DNA of 64,000 nt from Cohnella sp. WQ 127256 (GCF_024519285.1 NZ_JAMZCY010000001.1:930001-994000); one strand, 5' to 3'; counted from the stretch's first letter, positions 7,844 through 17,379 are shown. The notes: generated by a model not told the origin, from the sequence alone. Translations and numbers: made by a program.

Positions 7844-9069
7844 GATGTGCGTACCCCCCAGCGTTCGATGGCAATGCGTAATTGTTCATGATCTGTTGCG
7901 TATTGTTCAAGTGTCAATCCAGCTTTAACTGCATCAACGGCTTGTCTGAAAGCACGTCCTCCATCAGCAGATCCTCCAGGATGTCCATGTACGCCACCTC
8001 CGGCATTAACGACCACCTCTGGTCCGAAGTCACCCATGATCAAAGGAACTAGTCCAGGGTGAATGCCCGCAGATGGAACAGGGAATGATGGCTTTTGCGG
8101 AAGTGATGGGGTTAACAAGGCTTCCATAACCGCAAGATTCTCATCTCTAGGCATGACAACGGAGCCGTAAGGAGAAGGGAAGAGGGAGAGATCCGCTCCG
8201 GCAATTCTCATTAGCTTCCCAAGTAATAGTGGTGCAGATATCCCGTGATGCAAGGAAGGGTATAATGCACCAGCCATAGCTGGATGTGCGGCAATTGGAA
8301 CATTAATTTCCGGATCCGCCGCTAGCTCGGCAAGAGCGTCGAAGCCATAAGCAAGGACGTTAAACAACAAACCGTTAGCACCTGCAGCAATTGCACGTTT
8401 AGCATTTGCTTTTAGCTGGAAGGTAGATCCGGTTAGGTTAGTGAAATAAAGTAGCTTCTGACCCGTTATTTGCTCCGCCTCGCGCGCTGCACTCATACAG
8501 GCTTTAACACGTTCTTCTAGTGGTGTGAGAGGGTTCTCGAATAGAATTTCATCATCTTTAATAAGATCTACTCCACCAAGCGCTTGCTGAAGAAACTGTT
8601 CGCGTAGGTTGGTGATATCATGACCAATGACAGATTTGAAAATACTCATTACGAGCGGACGATCATGCACTCCTAGTAAATCACGAACGCCCTGCACACC
8701 GAATTTAGGACCAGGGAAAGCACTTAGAAAGTCTGCAGAAGGAGCAATATCTAATAGCTTGATTTTACCATCCATAGATAACTTACCGAATGCCGTCACA
8801 AGGAAAGCGGGGATATCACGGCTAAAGTTAACATCTGGATAAGCGATTGTAATATCGGCATAACGTTCACCAGGCTGAACACCTTCAGGTTCATGGACTT
8901 CCACAGAAACAACTTGTCCTAGATGCTTCTGCATTTGTTCTTTAGCAGCTTCCGGTAATTCAGTCCAGCTACCCACGGTTAGTCCAACCGCAATTCCTTG
9001 AGCTTTCTTCTGAAAATCAGCATTATCATCGTATAGACGGTAAGTCGCATTGCTATAGGAACCGGTCAA
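7840..9069 (-). CDS. mtnW: 2,3-diketo-5-methylthiopentyl-1-phosphate enolase (RuBisCO-like)
   Basis: 409 residues, form IV RuBisCO-like protein that tautomerises the diketo intermediate of methionine salvage. The Mg-binding motif GGVDLIKDDE has the carbamylated-type Lys at K171, and K96 in AFGKLSM matches the catalytic base of MtnW. The loop-6 Lys of true RuBisCO is replaced, as in this family. TTG start at 9069. The gene lies 49 bp after proC, with no S-box visible in between, so it may be read from the proBAC transcript or from a weak local promoter. Confidence 0.9.
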   Translation of the reverse strand: MTGSYSNATYRLYDDNADFQKKAQGIAVGLTVGSWTELPEAAKEQMQKHLGQVVSVEVHEPEGVQPGERYADITIAYPDVNFSRDIPAFLVTAFGKLSMDGKIKLLDIAPSADFLSAFPGPKFGVQGVRDLLGVHDRPLVMSIFKSVIGHDITNLREQFLQQALGGVDLIKDDEILFENPLTPLEERVKACMSAAREAEQITGQKLLYFTNLTGSTFQLKANAKRAIAAGANGLLFNVLAYGFDALAELAADPEINVPIAAHPAMAGALYPSLHHGISAPLLLGKLMRIAGADLSLFPSPYGSVVMPRDENLAVMEALLTPSLPQKPSFPVPSAGIHPGLVPLIMGDFGPEVVVNAGGGVHGHPGGSADGGRAFRQAVDAVKAGLTLEQYATDHEQLRIAIERWGVRTS

Positions 9070-9118
9070 GTGTATACCCTTCTTTCTATCTTTGAGCCTA
9101 AGTAATGTGCTCTAATCA

Positions 9119-10003
9119 TTATTCAGCTTTGATGGCTTCAGCGCGGATCGCGTCGCCCATTTCCCGTGCTCTCTCTGCACAACGAACGATTGCTTTGTTC
9201 ATGCCTTCCTGGAAGGAAAACTCGTCCAGTGTCTCGATCGCAGCTTGAGTCGTTCCATTCGGAGAAGTCACCTTCCGGCGAAGCTCTCCAGGGTTCTCGC
9301 CTGTAGAGAATACCATTTCCGCGGCGCCACGAACGGTTTGTACAGTAAGATCCTTAGCGGCCTCGGGGGTAAGCCCGAGTTGAACGCCGGCATTGATCAT
9401 GGCTTCCATTAAGTAATAGACATAAGCCGGGCCGCTTCCAGATACACCATTAACCGCTTCGATTAGCGGCTCTTCAACAACAGCTGTTAATCCTATGGCG
9501 TTAAACATCGCAAGGGAAAGCTCGCGTTGCTCTGAAGTTACAGCTTCAGAGTAGCTGATACCTGTTGCGCCAAGACCAATCGTGCTCGATGTATTAGGCA
9601 TCGTGCGAACGACTGGCTGGTCGCGACCAAGCAACTGATGAATCGTGGATATGGATAATCCCGCAATAATAGAGATGACAAGCTGTTCCGGGCGAAGGAA
9701 CGGCTGCAACGCTTTAATGGCGTTGGCAGAATCCTTCGGCTTCATGCTAAGAATAACAACGTCAGAGGATGCTAAGGCTGAATGTTTCATCGCCTCTGTT
9801 GTTGCTGGCACAACCCCATATTGTTGTTCTAGCTGGAGGAGGCGGTCCGCATTTTGTCGGTTTAACACTGTTATATTTTTAGGATTCGTAAGCTGAGCTT
9901 CTACTAGGCCTCGTAAGATTGCCTCTGCCATAGAACCGGCACCGTAGAAGCAAAGAGATACGCCTGCGAGTGAAGAGTTTGAAGTTGTGTTGTTGTCAAT
10001 CAT
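9119..10003 (-). CDS. proC: Pyrroline-5-carboxylate reductase
   Basis: 294 residues. Last step of proline synthesis, NAD(P)H reduction of pyrroline-5-carboxylate. Rossmann opening VSLCFYGAGSMAEAILRG and the PROSITE-type signature near the C-terminus (SPNGTTQAAIETL). The ATG at 10003 is chosen because AGGAG, overlapping the proA stop, is 10 nt upstream; the longer frame to 10045 would read through the end of proA. Third gene of the proBAC operon. Confidence 0.9.
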   Translation of the reverse strand: MIDNNTTSNSSLAGVSLCFYGAGSMAEAILRGLVEAQLTNPKNITVLNRQNADRLLQLEQQYGVVPATTEAMKHSALASSDVVILSMKPKDSANAIKALQPFLRPEQLVISIIAGLSISTIHQLLGRDQPVVRTMPNTSSTIGLGATGISYSEAVTSEQRELSLAMFNAIGLTAVVEEPLIEAVNGVSGSGPAYVYYLMEAMINAGVQLGLTPEAAKDLTVQTVRGAAEMVFSTGENPGELRRKVTSPNGTTQAAIETLDEFSFQEGMNKAIVRCAERAREMGDAIRAEAIKAE

Positions 10004-10016
10004 CGTTAGCACACTC

Positions 10017-11264
10017 CTAGGATCTGATTTGACCTGAGCCGACAACGCGATATTTGGTCGACGTTAAAGCTGGGAGCCCCATAGGACCACGCGCATGTAA
10101 TTTCTGTGTGCTGATCCCGATCTCTGCTCCAAAGCCGAATTCGAATCCGTCGGTAAAGCGAGTAGAAGCATTGTGATACACGGCAGCCGCATCGATTTCT
10201 TGAAGGAAGCGACTTGCGTTATCTTGATTTTCTGTGACAATACATTCCGAATGCTTCGTTCCAAACCGGCTAATATGTTTCAGAGCTTCATCTAGATCTT
10301 TTACAACTTTAAGGTTAAGAATGTAATCATTATATTCCGTAGCGTAATCTTCATCGCTGGCAGCCTTCACCCAAGATACCATTTCACGAGTGCGGTCACA
10401 CCCTCTAAGCTCAACGTCAATGCTACGGAACTTATCCGCAATCGCGTTAAGATGCTTCTGGGCAAATGATTCATGAATCAATAACGTTTCCATAGAGTTG
10501 CATACGGAAGGGCGCTGCGCTTTAGCATTAACAGCAATCGCTTCTGCCATTGCATATTCGCCAGTCTCATCGATATAAGTGTGGCAAACGCCCGCGCCCG
10601 TTTCGATAACAGGTACAGTTGCATTCATGACTACATTTTGAATGAGGGAGGCTCCACCTCTTGGAATGATAACGTCTAATAGCCCATTAAGCTTGAGCAT
10701 TTCGTCGACGGAGCTGCGGTTGGAATCCTCGATGAGCTGTAGCGCATCCGCAGGAATTGCAGAAGCGGATAACGCATCCCGCAATACAGCGATAATGCTG
10801 CGATTGGAGGAAATAGCTGCAGATCCTCCACGTAGCACAACGGCATTACCTGACTTGAGACATAATGTCGCGGCATCTACGGTTACGTTAGGCCGTGCTT
10901 CATAGATGATGCCGATTACACCAAGAGGGACGCGTCTCTTCTCAATAAATAGGCCGTTAGGACGGTGATCGGAATCAAGAAGATCCCCAACTGGATCAGG
11001 TAATTCAACGATTTGCTTGACGGCGTCAGAGATATCCTTCAATCTTGCTGGCGTCAGCTTCAAGCGATCCAATAAGGAAGATGAGGTGCCGAGTTCCTTA
11101 CCGCGGGTAAGGTCCTCCTCATTAGCAACTAAGATTTGGTCCTGATGGGTAATTAACGCTTCTGCCATTAGAAGTAAAGCATCATTTTTCTCAGCTGTTG
11201 TTAATCGATTAAGGACGGTTGCGGCTTCTTTGGCTGCACTGGCTTTGGTTACAACTTCACTCAT
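10017..11264 (-). CDS. proA: Gamma-glutamyl phosphate reductase
   Basis: 415 residues, aldehyde dehydrogenase fold. It reduces glutamyl-5-phosphate to glutamate semialdehyde. Recognisable by LGVIGIIYEARPNVTVDAATL, the catalytic Cys region AKAQRPSVCNSMETLL, and the C-terminal ARGPMGLPALTSTKY. ATG at 11264 lies inside the end of proB (8-bp overlap) behind GGAGG, so ProB and ProA are made together, in line with their channelled labile intermediate. Confidence 0.95.
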   Translation of the reverse strand: MSEVVTKASAAKEAATVLNRLTTAEKNDALLLMAEALITHQDQILVANEEDLTRGKELGTSSSLLDRLKLTPARLKDISDAVKQIVELPDPVGDLLDSDHRPNGLFIEKRRVPLGVIGIIYEARPNVTVDAATLCLKSGNAVVLRGGSAAISSNRSIIAVLRDALSASAIPADALQLIEDSNRSSVDEMLKLNGLLDVIIPRGGASLIQNVVMNATVPVIETGAGVCHTYIDETGEYAMAEAIAVNAKAQRPSVCNSMETLLIHESFAQKHLNAIADKFRSIDVELRGCDRTREMVSWVKAASDEDYATEYNDYILNLKVVKDLDEALKHISRFGTKHSECIVTENQDNASRFLQEIDAAAVYHNASTRFTDGFEFGFGAEIGISTQKLHARGPMGLPALTSTKYRVVGSGQIRS

Positions 11265-12384
11265 GAATGATTGCCTCCTTAAGGTTTGTTGTGCTTACCC
11301 ATTCATCACGATGGATAACTTCTACACGGTTGACTTCGACACGTTTCATAACCTCTTCACTTGATAACCCGGCAACTGCAATAATCTGCCATGCGGCATA
11401 GTGTGTTATTCCCCGACCAAGAATGCGTCCTTCCACATTCACGACCTCAATGACTTCTCCAGGATGGAATTCACCTTCGACAGTAACGATTCCTGCGGGG
11501 AGTAGGCTACGCCCACGGTTTAATAAGGCATTCTCTGCACCAGCATCGACAATGATTCGTCCTTGAGGAACGGCGAGAAAACCAAGCCAATGCTTCTTAG
11601 CGGACATTGAATGGAGAGAGGAAGCAAAATAAGTACCTTTACCCGTTCCATTCACTGCAGCTTGTAGATCTCCTGGCTCGGTTACTTGACCCACAAAGAG
11701 TGGAACACCACCTTGCATGGCGATATGTGCTGCATCAATCTTGGAGCGCATGCCGCCTGTCCCTACGGATGACCCAGCGCCACCTGCAACTCGATATAAT
11801 TCCTCAGTGAGAACCTCAACTCGTTCAATGCGAACGGCATCGGGAACTTTGCGAGGATCTCCGGTGTAGACTCCGTCCATATCCGTCAGAATGTATAATC
11901 CGTCGGCTTTAACAAGATTGGCGACCAATGCGGATAAAGAGTCATTTTCTCCGAATTTGATTTCGTCGACTGCGACAGTATCATTCTCGTTAATAATAGG
12001 AACGGCATGCTGCTTCAGTAATTCATCGATTGTTCTAGTTGCATTCTGCGCACGTCCACGATTACTGAAATCCGGACGAGTAAGCAGAATCTGCGCTGCA
12101 GTAATTCCTTTGGCGATCAGTGTCTCCTGATAAGCTTCCATTAGTAATGCCTGCCCAACGGCGGCCGCAGCCTGCTTCTCATGAACGAGCTTAGGTCTAC
12201 TTGTATAGCCAAGTCTACGGAATCCCGCCGCGATTGCCCCAGAAGTAACGAGCAGAACTTGATGTCCGCTTGCATGTAAGGAGGCGATTTCGCCAGCGAA
12301 GAAACGTACCTGCTCGCGATTGAGTCCACCTTCTTCTGAAGTAAGTGAGCTGCTTCCAATTTTTACAACGATCCGTTTTGCCAT
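11257..12384 (-). CDS. proB: Glutamate 5-kinase with PUA domain
   Basis: 375 residues. First step of proline synthesis, ATP-dependent phosphorylation of glutamate. Amino acid kinase domain from MAKRIVVKIGSSSLT through the ATP/substrate motifs (NENDTVAVDEIKFGENDSLS, GGMRSKIDAA), followed from about residue 280 by a PUA domain (GIVTVEGEFHPGEVIEV). ATG at 12384 follows GGGAGG. Expression is expected to be controlled by the T-box leader directly upstream. Confidence 0.95.
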   Translation of the reverse strand: MAKRIVVKIGSSSLTSEEGGLNREQVRFFAGEIASLHASGHQVLLVTSGAIAAGFRRLGYTSRPKLVHEKQAAAAVGQALLMEAYQETLIAKGITAAQILLTRPDFSNRGRAQNATRTIDELLKQHAVPIINENDTVAVDEIKFGENDSLSALVANLVKADGLYILTDMDGVYTGDPRKVPDAVRIERVEVLTEELYRVAGGAGSSVGTGGMRSKIDAAHIAMQGGVPLFVGQVTEPGDLQAAVNGTGKGTYFASSLHSMSAKKHWLGFLAVPQGRIIVDAGAENALLNRGRSLLPAGIVTVEGEFHPGEVIEVVNVEGRILGRGITHYAAWQIIAVAGLSSEEVMKRVEVNRVEVIHRDEWVSTTNLKEAIIHE

Positions 12385-12408
12385 AAGTCCAACCTCCCAT
12401 CAAGCCAT

Positions 12409-12680
12409 AAAAAAAACTCCCGCCCTCATAAAGGACGGGAGATTAACTTCCGCGGTGCCACCTTAATTGACGGCGCCTATAGGTTATAGGCAATCCGTCC
12501 GCTCATGGTCCTGATAACAGCAGGAACTGTACGGCTCTTCACCGTCCGCTCAAGGATAGGGGAGGCGGGGGACAGGGTAAATTCTCTCAGCCTGGAAATT
12601 TACTCTCTGGTCATGTCCGAATCCGCTTCGTTTCCCGTCATTGCGTTCATATGGTTGCGCCGAATCAAATCTGATCGGCG
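12409..12680 (-). promoter_or_regulatory. T-box leader of proBAC
   Basis: The minus strand carries the T-box sequence AAGGTGGCACCGCGGAAGT (464 to 446 after 12000), followed by a terminator hairpin at 12441-12417 with eight U residues, 24 nt before proB. Upstream is a Stem I with the CAGAGAG-type distal motif. Uncharged tRNA is expected to stabilise the antiterminator. Proline specificity follows from the genes; a CCU triplet followed by A (complement of 12560-12558) is the best specifier candidate, but the Specifier Loop was not folded by computation. Confidence 0.88.
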
Positions 12681-12682
12681 TC

Positions 12683-12712
12683 GAATTATCCTAAGAATAC
12701 CATGCGTCAAAA
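12683..12712 (-). promoter_or_regulatory. Likely proBAC promoter
   Basis: On the minus strand TTTTGA (12712-12707) and GATAAT (12690-12685) are 16 bp apart, placing the start of transcription at the beginning of the T-box leader. An alternative pairing TTGACG with TAATTC has the same spacing. Confidence 0.5.
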
Positions 12713-12748
12713 GGCTTGTAAAGGAATGAAATACGTGTAAATGCATCT

Positions 12749-13924
12749 TTAGAACAGTCCTAATCGACCTATTCGTGCCGCGACCTCGCGTAACCTATCT
12801 TCGGTAGTCAGTAAGCCGAGTCGAACATACCCTTCACCACTCGTTCCGAAGCCGGAGCCTGGCGCAACGACGACATCAGCTTGCTCTAGTAGTAGATCCG
12901 CGAAGGACATGGAAGTATATCCCTCGGGAACAGGAAGCCAGCAGAAGAAGGAGCCTGCAGGCTTGTCCGCTTTCCAGCCAATCTCGTCCAGCGCGTCATA
13001 AAGGGCATTGCGTCTGCTTTCATAAGTAGCCACGAGATCATACACGGATTGCTGGGAGCCCGTAAGTGCTTCTGCCGCCGCTTCTTGAATTCCACCAAAT
13101 AAGCTGCAATACATATGGTCCTGAATCAAGTTAATCATTTCAATGATTTGCGGATTACCGATCGCGAAGCCAACGCGCCATCCGGCCATGTTATAGGATT
13201 TGGACAATGTGTAGAACTCGACACCAACATCTTTGGCACCTTCGGTTTCCATGAAGCTGATCGGATGCTTGCCATCAAATCCAATGGCACCGTATGCGAA
13301 GTCACTGGCGACAACAATCCCATTCTCTTTAGCGAAAGCAACGGTTTGCTCGTAAAACTCAGATGTCGCAGTCGCAGCAGTTGGATTGTTCGGATAGTTC
13401 AAGAACATGAGCTTAGCGCGACTAAGCTCATCCGATGTAATAGCTGCATAATCGGGAAGAAAATCGTTCTCTTCCTTCAGAGACATGAAAGTCATCTCTG
13501 CACCAGCAAGTGCAACACCTGACCAATAATCTGGATAACCAGGGTCTGGAACGAGACACACATCACCAGGATTCAGTAACACTTGACTAATCTCGATTAA
13601 ACCCGATTTTCCACCGAATAAGACGGCCACTTCCGTATCTGGATTCAATTCGACGCCATAATCTTCTTTATAACGCTGTGCTACAGCTTTTTTCAGGAAA
13701 GGGAATCCACGAAAGGGTGGATATTTGTGATAAAGCGGATTTTCTGCGGCCTGTTTAAGTCTTTCTACAATCGCTGGAGGCGTTGGTAGATCCGGATTGC
13801 CTTGTCCAAGATTGATAACATCGTGGCCCATGGCTATACGCGCATTGGCTTTAGCGACGAGTTTAGCGAAAAATTGTTCAGGTAAAGATTGCAACCGCTT
13901 AGCCGGAGTTATATTAAAAGACAT
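12749..13924 (-). CDS. mtnE: Methionine-salvage aminotransferase (MtnE/YkrV type)
   Basis: 391-residue class I PLP aminotransferase. It is strikingly like Bacillus MtnE, which transaminates 2-oxo-4-methylthiobutyrate to methionine with glutamine as donor. PLP Lys is K242 in TLSKSYNMAGWRVGF; NYPNNPT at 177-183, D208, and R250 complete the site. Opening LPEQFF-x-LV and GHDVINLGQGNPDLPTP fit this subgroup. ATG at 13924 is forced by an in-frame stop four codons upstream; its ribosome site is weak and far. It runs towards, but does not overlap, the proB promoter. Confidence 0.87.
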   Translation of the reverse strand: MSFNITPAKRLQSLPEQFFAKLVAKANARIAMGHDVINLGQGNPDLPTPPAIVERLKQAAENPLYHKYPPFRGFPFLKKAVAQRYKEDYGVELNPDTEVAVLFGGKSGLIEISQVLLNPGDVCLVPDPGYPDYWSGVALAGAEMTFMSLKEENDFLPDYAAITSDELSRAKLMFLNYPNNPTAATATSEFYEQTVAFAKENGIVVASDFAYGAIGFDGKHPISFMETEGAKDVGVEFYTLSKSYNMAGWRVGFAIGNPQIIEMINLIQDHMYCSLFGGIQEAAAEALTGSQQSVYDLVATYESRRNALYDALDEIGWKADKPAGSFFCWLPVPEGYTSMSFADLLLEQADVVVAPGSGFGTSGEGYVRLGLLTTEDRLREVAARIGRLGLF

Positions 13925-13968
13925 GCGAATCGTTCACGCTCCATCATACGTAAAATTAGGATAGGATG

Positions 13969-13997
13969 AATGTAGCATAATGAAACAGACTCGGCAA
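13969..13997 (-). promoter_or_regulatory. mtnE promoter
   Basis: Minus strand TTGCCG (13997-13992), 17-bp spacer, TACATT (13974-13969). The 207-bp mtnE/mtnU interval holds no S-box (SAM-I) signature on either strand, unlike the known mtn genes of Bacillus. Confidence 0.55.
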
Positions 13998-14131
13998 CGG
14001 ATTGGACGTATGTTTTGAAAATAAACAGGGTAAATAGGTAGGAATAATGAGCTGCAAGCCTTTTGTTGCCGGAAAAGGTGCGATGAAGTACGATATATAG
14101 CATGTTATGTGACGCATAGGAGTGGATCATT

Positions 14132-14929
14132 ATGACAACCCCATTACGTATTGCACTCATTCAAATGAATATAGAGGCTGGAAATCCAGAAGCCAATTTT
14201 GCGAAAATGGAAGCTAAGTTAGCTGAGGCAGCGGCTCTTGAGCCAAAGCCTGATCTGCTTGTCCTGCCAGAAATGTGGAACACGGGTTATGCCCTGACGG
14301 AAATTCAAACCCTCGCGGACCCAGATGGTGAACGTACGAAGTCCGTTATATCCGCATTTTGTCGAGAGCAGGGGATTGCAGTCCTTGCAGGCTCTATTGC
14401 GCAATTGCGTGGAGAAGTGGTTACGAACACCGTACATATCTTTGATCGGACAGGAGCAGAAATTGCCGAGTATAGCAAAATCCATCTCTTCCAATTGATG
14501 AATGAGCATTTGTATTTGGAAGCGGGCGATGTGCCCGGTATCTTTGATCTGAATGGGGTTCCAGCGGCGGTTATGATTTGCTATGACATTCGGTTCCCTG
14601 AGCTTGCCCGCAAGCTAGCGCTTGATGGCGCCCAAATCTTATTCGTTCCCGCGGAGTGGCCACATCCTCGTTTGCATCATTGGCGGACACTGCTACAAGC
14701 CCGGGCAATTGAGAATCAAATGTATGTAGTGTCTTGTAATACCGTCGGAGAGAGCGGGGGTTCAAGCTTCTTCGGACATTCTATGGTTATCGATCCTTGG
14801 GGTGAAGTGCTGGTGGAGGCTGGGGAAGAGGAAACGATTCTCGTAGCGGAAGTTTCTCTTCCGCTAGTCGATGAAGTGAGAGGCCGCATCCCTGTGTTTG
14901 CGGATCGCAGACCTCACCTATACGATTAA
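14132..14929 (+). CDS. mtnU: Omega-amidase-like nitrilase family hydrolase
   Basis: 265 residues of the carbon-nitrogen hydrolase family. Catalytic triad E47 (LPEMW), K116 (EYSKIHLF) and C150 (MICYDIRFPE). It resembles Bacillus MtnU (YkrU), believed to deamidate the 2-oxoglutaramate made when MtnE uses glutamine. Divergence from mtnE supports this partnership. GGAG is 9 nt before ATG 14132. The last 4 bp overlap the convergent LysR gene. Confidence 0.87.
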   Translation: MTTPLRIALIQMNIEAGNPEANFAKMEAKLAEAAALEPKPDLLVLPEMWNTGYALTEIQTLADPDGERTKSVISAFCREQGIAVLAGSIAQLRGEVVTNTVHIFDRTGAEIAEYSKIHLFQLMNEHLYLEAGDVPGIFDLNGVPAAVMICYDIRFPELARKLALDGAQILFVPAEWPHPRLHHWRTLLQARAIENQMYVVSCNTVGESGGSSFFGHSMVIDPWGEVLVEAGEEETILVAEVSLPLVDEVRGRIPVFADRRPHLYD

Positions 14930-15831
14930 ACGCCAATCTTCTCGATGATCTCACGAAACGTAGAGATGAAAGCCTCTGCGGCATTAGACAGGTACCGTCC
15001 TTTGCGATAGGCAATGACTAACTTTCTAGTCGGGTTTCCTTCCAAGGTTAAATAAACGGGAGCGCGGCCTTGCCAATCGTTACGAGTGACCATTTTCGGT
15101 AAGAAGGCAATGCCCATTCCAGCGGCGACAAGGGATTGTACAGTCTCGATATTCCCACTTTCGAACACGACTCGCGGATCGTAACCGGCGGATTGGCAAA
15201 TATCATGAGCAATCGCTCTGAAGCCCTGTCCCTTCTTTAATAGAATGAACGGTTCCTCCTGTAACCGAGAGATAGGGATGATGGTATCCTTGTATTTCGG
15301 ATCCGCGAGCTCGTGATCGGGCGGGACAGCAAGGCAGATTCCTTCTTCGATAAGCGGCAAATAGGCGAGTGATGGCTCAATGAGTGGAAGCGACAATAGG
15401 CTGACATCCGTACCTCCGTTTGCGGTCAACTGCTCTAATCGCTTAGTGGATTCTTCTATAAGTACAATTTCGATATTGGGATAAGACTCACGGAAGACAG
15501 GGAGAACATGTGGAAGGACGTGGGAGCCGGTCATAGGTAAGCTTCCGACGACCAAGCGTCCTTTACGCATATCGGCAATATCCTCCATTTCCCTGCGGAG
15601 CTGGTCGGTCATATCCACGATTTGCTGGGCTTTCTCCACGAAGACAGAACCCGCGTACGTAAGCTCAACGGAATTCGTACTTCTCTTAAATAGTAGCACT
15701 CCTAACTCTTTCTCAAGCTTAGCGAGCTGCTGGCTAAGAGACGGCTGTGCGATATGCAGCTTCTCGGCAGCGCGCGAGAAGTTTCTCTCGGTTGCAATTT
15801 GTATCGTATATAATAGTTGGCGAAATTCCAT
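14926..15831 (-). CDS. LysR-family transcriptional regulator
   Basis: 301 residues. N-terminal winged HTH (FSRAAEKLHIAQPSLSQQLAKLE, about residues 18-40), then a linker helix and an effector-binding domain from about residue 90 (GRLVVGSLPMTGSHVLP). It is divergent from leuCD with 126 bp between, the usual arrangement for a LysR regulator and its target. Two palindromes in that interval fit LysR binding sites. The effector is unknown; a branched-chain pathway intermediate is a reasonable guess. Confidence 0.85.
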   Translation of the reverse strand: MEFRQLLYTIQIATERNFSRAAEKLHIAQPSLSQQLAKLEKELGVLLFKRSTNSVELTYAGSVFVEKAQQIVDMTDQLRREMEDIADMRKGRLVVGSLPMTGSHVLPHVLPVFRESYPNIEIVLIEESTKRLEQLTANGGTDVSLLSLPLIEPSLAYLPLIEEGICLAVPPDHELADPKYKDTIIPISRLQEEPFILLKKGQGFRAIAHDICQSAGYDPRVVFESGNIETVQSLVAAGMGIAFLPKMVTRNDWQGRAPVYLTLEGNPTRKLVIAYRKGRYLSNAAEAFISTFREIIEKIGV

Positions 15832-15851
15832 GTGAATACCAACCTCTCTTC

Positions 15852-15866
15852 ATAGTTTTGAACTAT
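15852..15866. promoter_or_regulatory. LysR-type operator (site 1)
   Basis: ATAGTTTTGAACTAT is a perfect 6-3-6 inverted repeat containing the T-N11-A core of LysR recognition sites. It lies 21 bp from the regulator start codon and upstream of the leuC promoter, fitting autoregulation plus activation. Confidence 0.65.
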
Positions 15867-15875
15867 TAACCTTAT

Positions 15876-15916
15876 AGATATTATATCTTGGAACAATGAA
15901 AGAGTACATGTTAAGA
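15876..15916 (+). promoter_or_regulatory. leuC promoter with abutting palindrome
   Basis: AGATATTATATCT (15876-15888), a 6-1-6 palindrome, touches the -35 TTGGAA (15888-15893). After a 17-bp spacer comes -10 TTAAGA (15911-15916). This is the position expected for the LysR activation site. Confidence 0.55.
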
Positions 15917-15957
15917 TGAATGAAAGTTAATAGAAGTCCTATTGGGGTGAATGAGAC

Positions 15958-17379
15958 ATGAGTAAACAAACAATGTTCGAGAAAATTTGGAACAACCACG
16001 TCATCGTCGCTGAACAAGGTAAGCCTAGCATCCTTTACATCGACCTGCACCTGGTACATGAAGTAACATCTCCACAAGCTTTTGAAGGTCTACGCTTGTC
16101 CGGACGTAAAGTTAGACGTCCAGAGCTGACATTTGCAACGATGGATCACAACGTACCAACGAAAGACCGCTACAACATTTCTGATCCGATTTCCAAGCAG
16201 CAAGTTGACACATTGACAACCAACTGTCAGGAATTCGGCGTAAAGCTCTATGACTTGAACACGATTGATCAAGGTGTTGTTCACGTTATGGGACCTGAGC
16301 TGGGCTTGACTCATCCAGGTAAAACAATCGTTTGTGGCGATAGCCATACTTCCACGCACGGCGCTTTCGGAGCATTGGCTTTCGGAATCGGTACAAGCGA
16401 GGTTGAACATGTACTAGCTACACAATGCTTACAGCAATCAAAAGCGAAGACAATGATCATTCGCTTCAACGGCAAACGTAAGCCGGGCATTACAGCCAAA
16501 GATATGATTCTCGGCTTGATCGCTCAATACGGCACAGATTTCGGAACTGGCTACGTTATGGAGTACACAGGTGAAGCTATCCGTTCGCTTACGATGGAAG
16601 AGCGTATGACGGTATGTAACATGTCGATCGAAGCGGGTGCTCGTGCTGGCTTGATCGCTCCTGACGAAACAACCTTCGAATATTTACGCGGACGTGAATA
16701 TGCTCCACAGGGTGCTGCATACGACGCTGCTGTAGAACAATGGAAAGCATTGTGCTCTGATGAAGGCGCAGAATATGATACTACGCTTGACTTCGACGTA
16801 GATTCCTTGATTCCTCAAGTTACTTGGGGCACAAGCCCAGGAATGGGAACGGGTATCACTTCCACTGTTCCGGTACCGGAAGAGCTTCCAACTGAGAACG
16901 AACGTAAAGCTGCGACTAACGCATTAGACTATATGGATCTTAAGCCAGGCACTCCGATGACCGATATCGAGATTGATTATGTCTTTATCGGTTCTTGCAC
17001 GAATGGTCGGATCGAAGATTTGAGAGCGGCTGCTTCTGTGGCTCGTGGACACAAGGTTAGCTCTAGAGTAACGGCTATTGTCGTTCCTGGTTCCGGTCGT
17101 GTTAAAATTCAAGCGGAAAAAGAAGGCTTGGACAAAGTATTCACAGAAGCGGGATTCGAATGGCGTGAAGCGGGATGCAGCATGTGCTTAGCGATGAACC
17201 CAGACGTTCTTCAACCTGGCCAACGTTGTGCATCGACGTCCAACCGTAACTTCGAAGGTCGTCAAGGCCGTGGTGGACGTACACATCTAGTGTCTCCGGA
17301 AATGGCAGCAGCAGCAGCTGTTCAAGGTCGTTTCGTTGATGTTCGCACATGGGATTTCAAATCCGAAGTGAAAGCGTAA
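15958..17379 (+). CDS. leuC: 3-isopropylmalate dehydratase, large subunit
   Basis: 473 residues, aconitase family. It isomerises 2- to 3-isopropylmalate in leucine synthesis together with LeuD. The [4Fe-4S] ligands are C347 (GSCTNGR), C407 and C410 (GCSMC). Other family marks are [21 protein letters not shown] and the final [19 protein letters not shown] at 15958 follows GGGGTG. leuD begins 18 bp after the stop behind its own strong ribosome site. Confidence 0.95.
   Translation: MSKQTMFEKIWNNHVIVAEQGKPSILYIDLHLVHEVTSPQAFEGLRLSGRKVRRPELTFATMDHNVPTKDRYNISDPISKQQVDTLTTNCQEFGVKLYDLNTIDQGVVHVMGPELGLTHPGKTIVCGDSHTSTHGAFGALAFGIGTSEVEHVLATQCLQQSKAKTMIIRFNGKRKPGITAKDMILGLIAQYGTDFGTGYVMEYTGEAIRSLTMEERMTVCNMSIEAGARAGLIAPDETTFEYLRGREYAPQGAAYDAAVEQWKALCSDEGAEYDTTLDFDVDSLIPQVTWGTSPGMGTGITSTVPVPEELPTENERKAATNALDYMDLKPGTPMTDIEIDYVFIGSCTNGRIEDLRAAASVARGHKVSSRVTAIVVPGSGRVKIQAEKEGLDKVFTEAGFEWREAGCSMCLAMNPDVLQPGQRCASTSNRNFEGRQGRGGRTHLVSPEMAAAAAVQGRFVDVRTWDFKSEVKA

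Noticed and set aside
6573-9896. Plus-strand open frames opposite mtnB, mtnX, mtnW and proC
   Set aside because: They lie fully inside well-supported minus-strand genes, have no ribosome sites and give low-complexity, non-family sequence.
13925-14131. SAM-I riboswitch expected before mtnE/mtnU
   Set aside because: No S-box core sequence or matching helix pattern was visible on either strand; only a simple promoter was seen.
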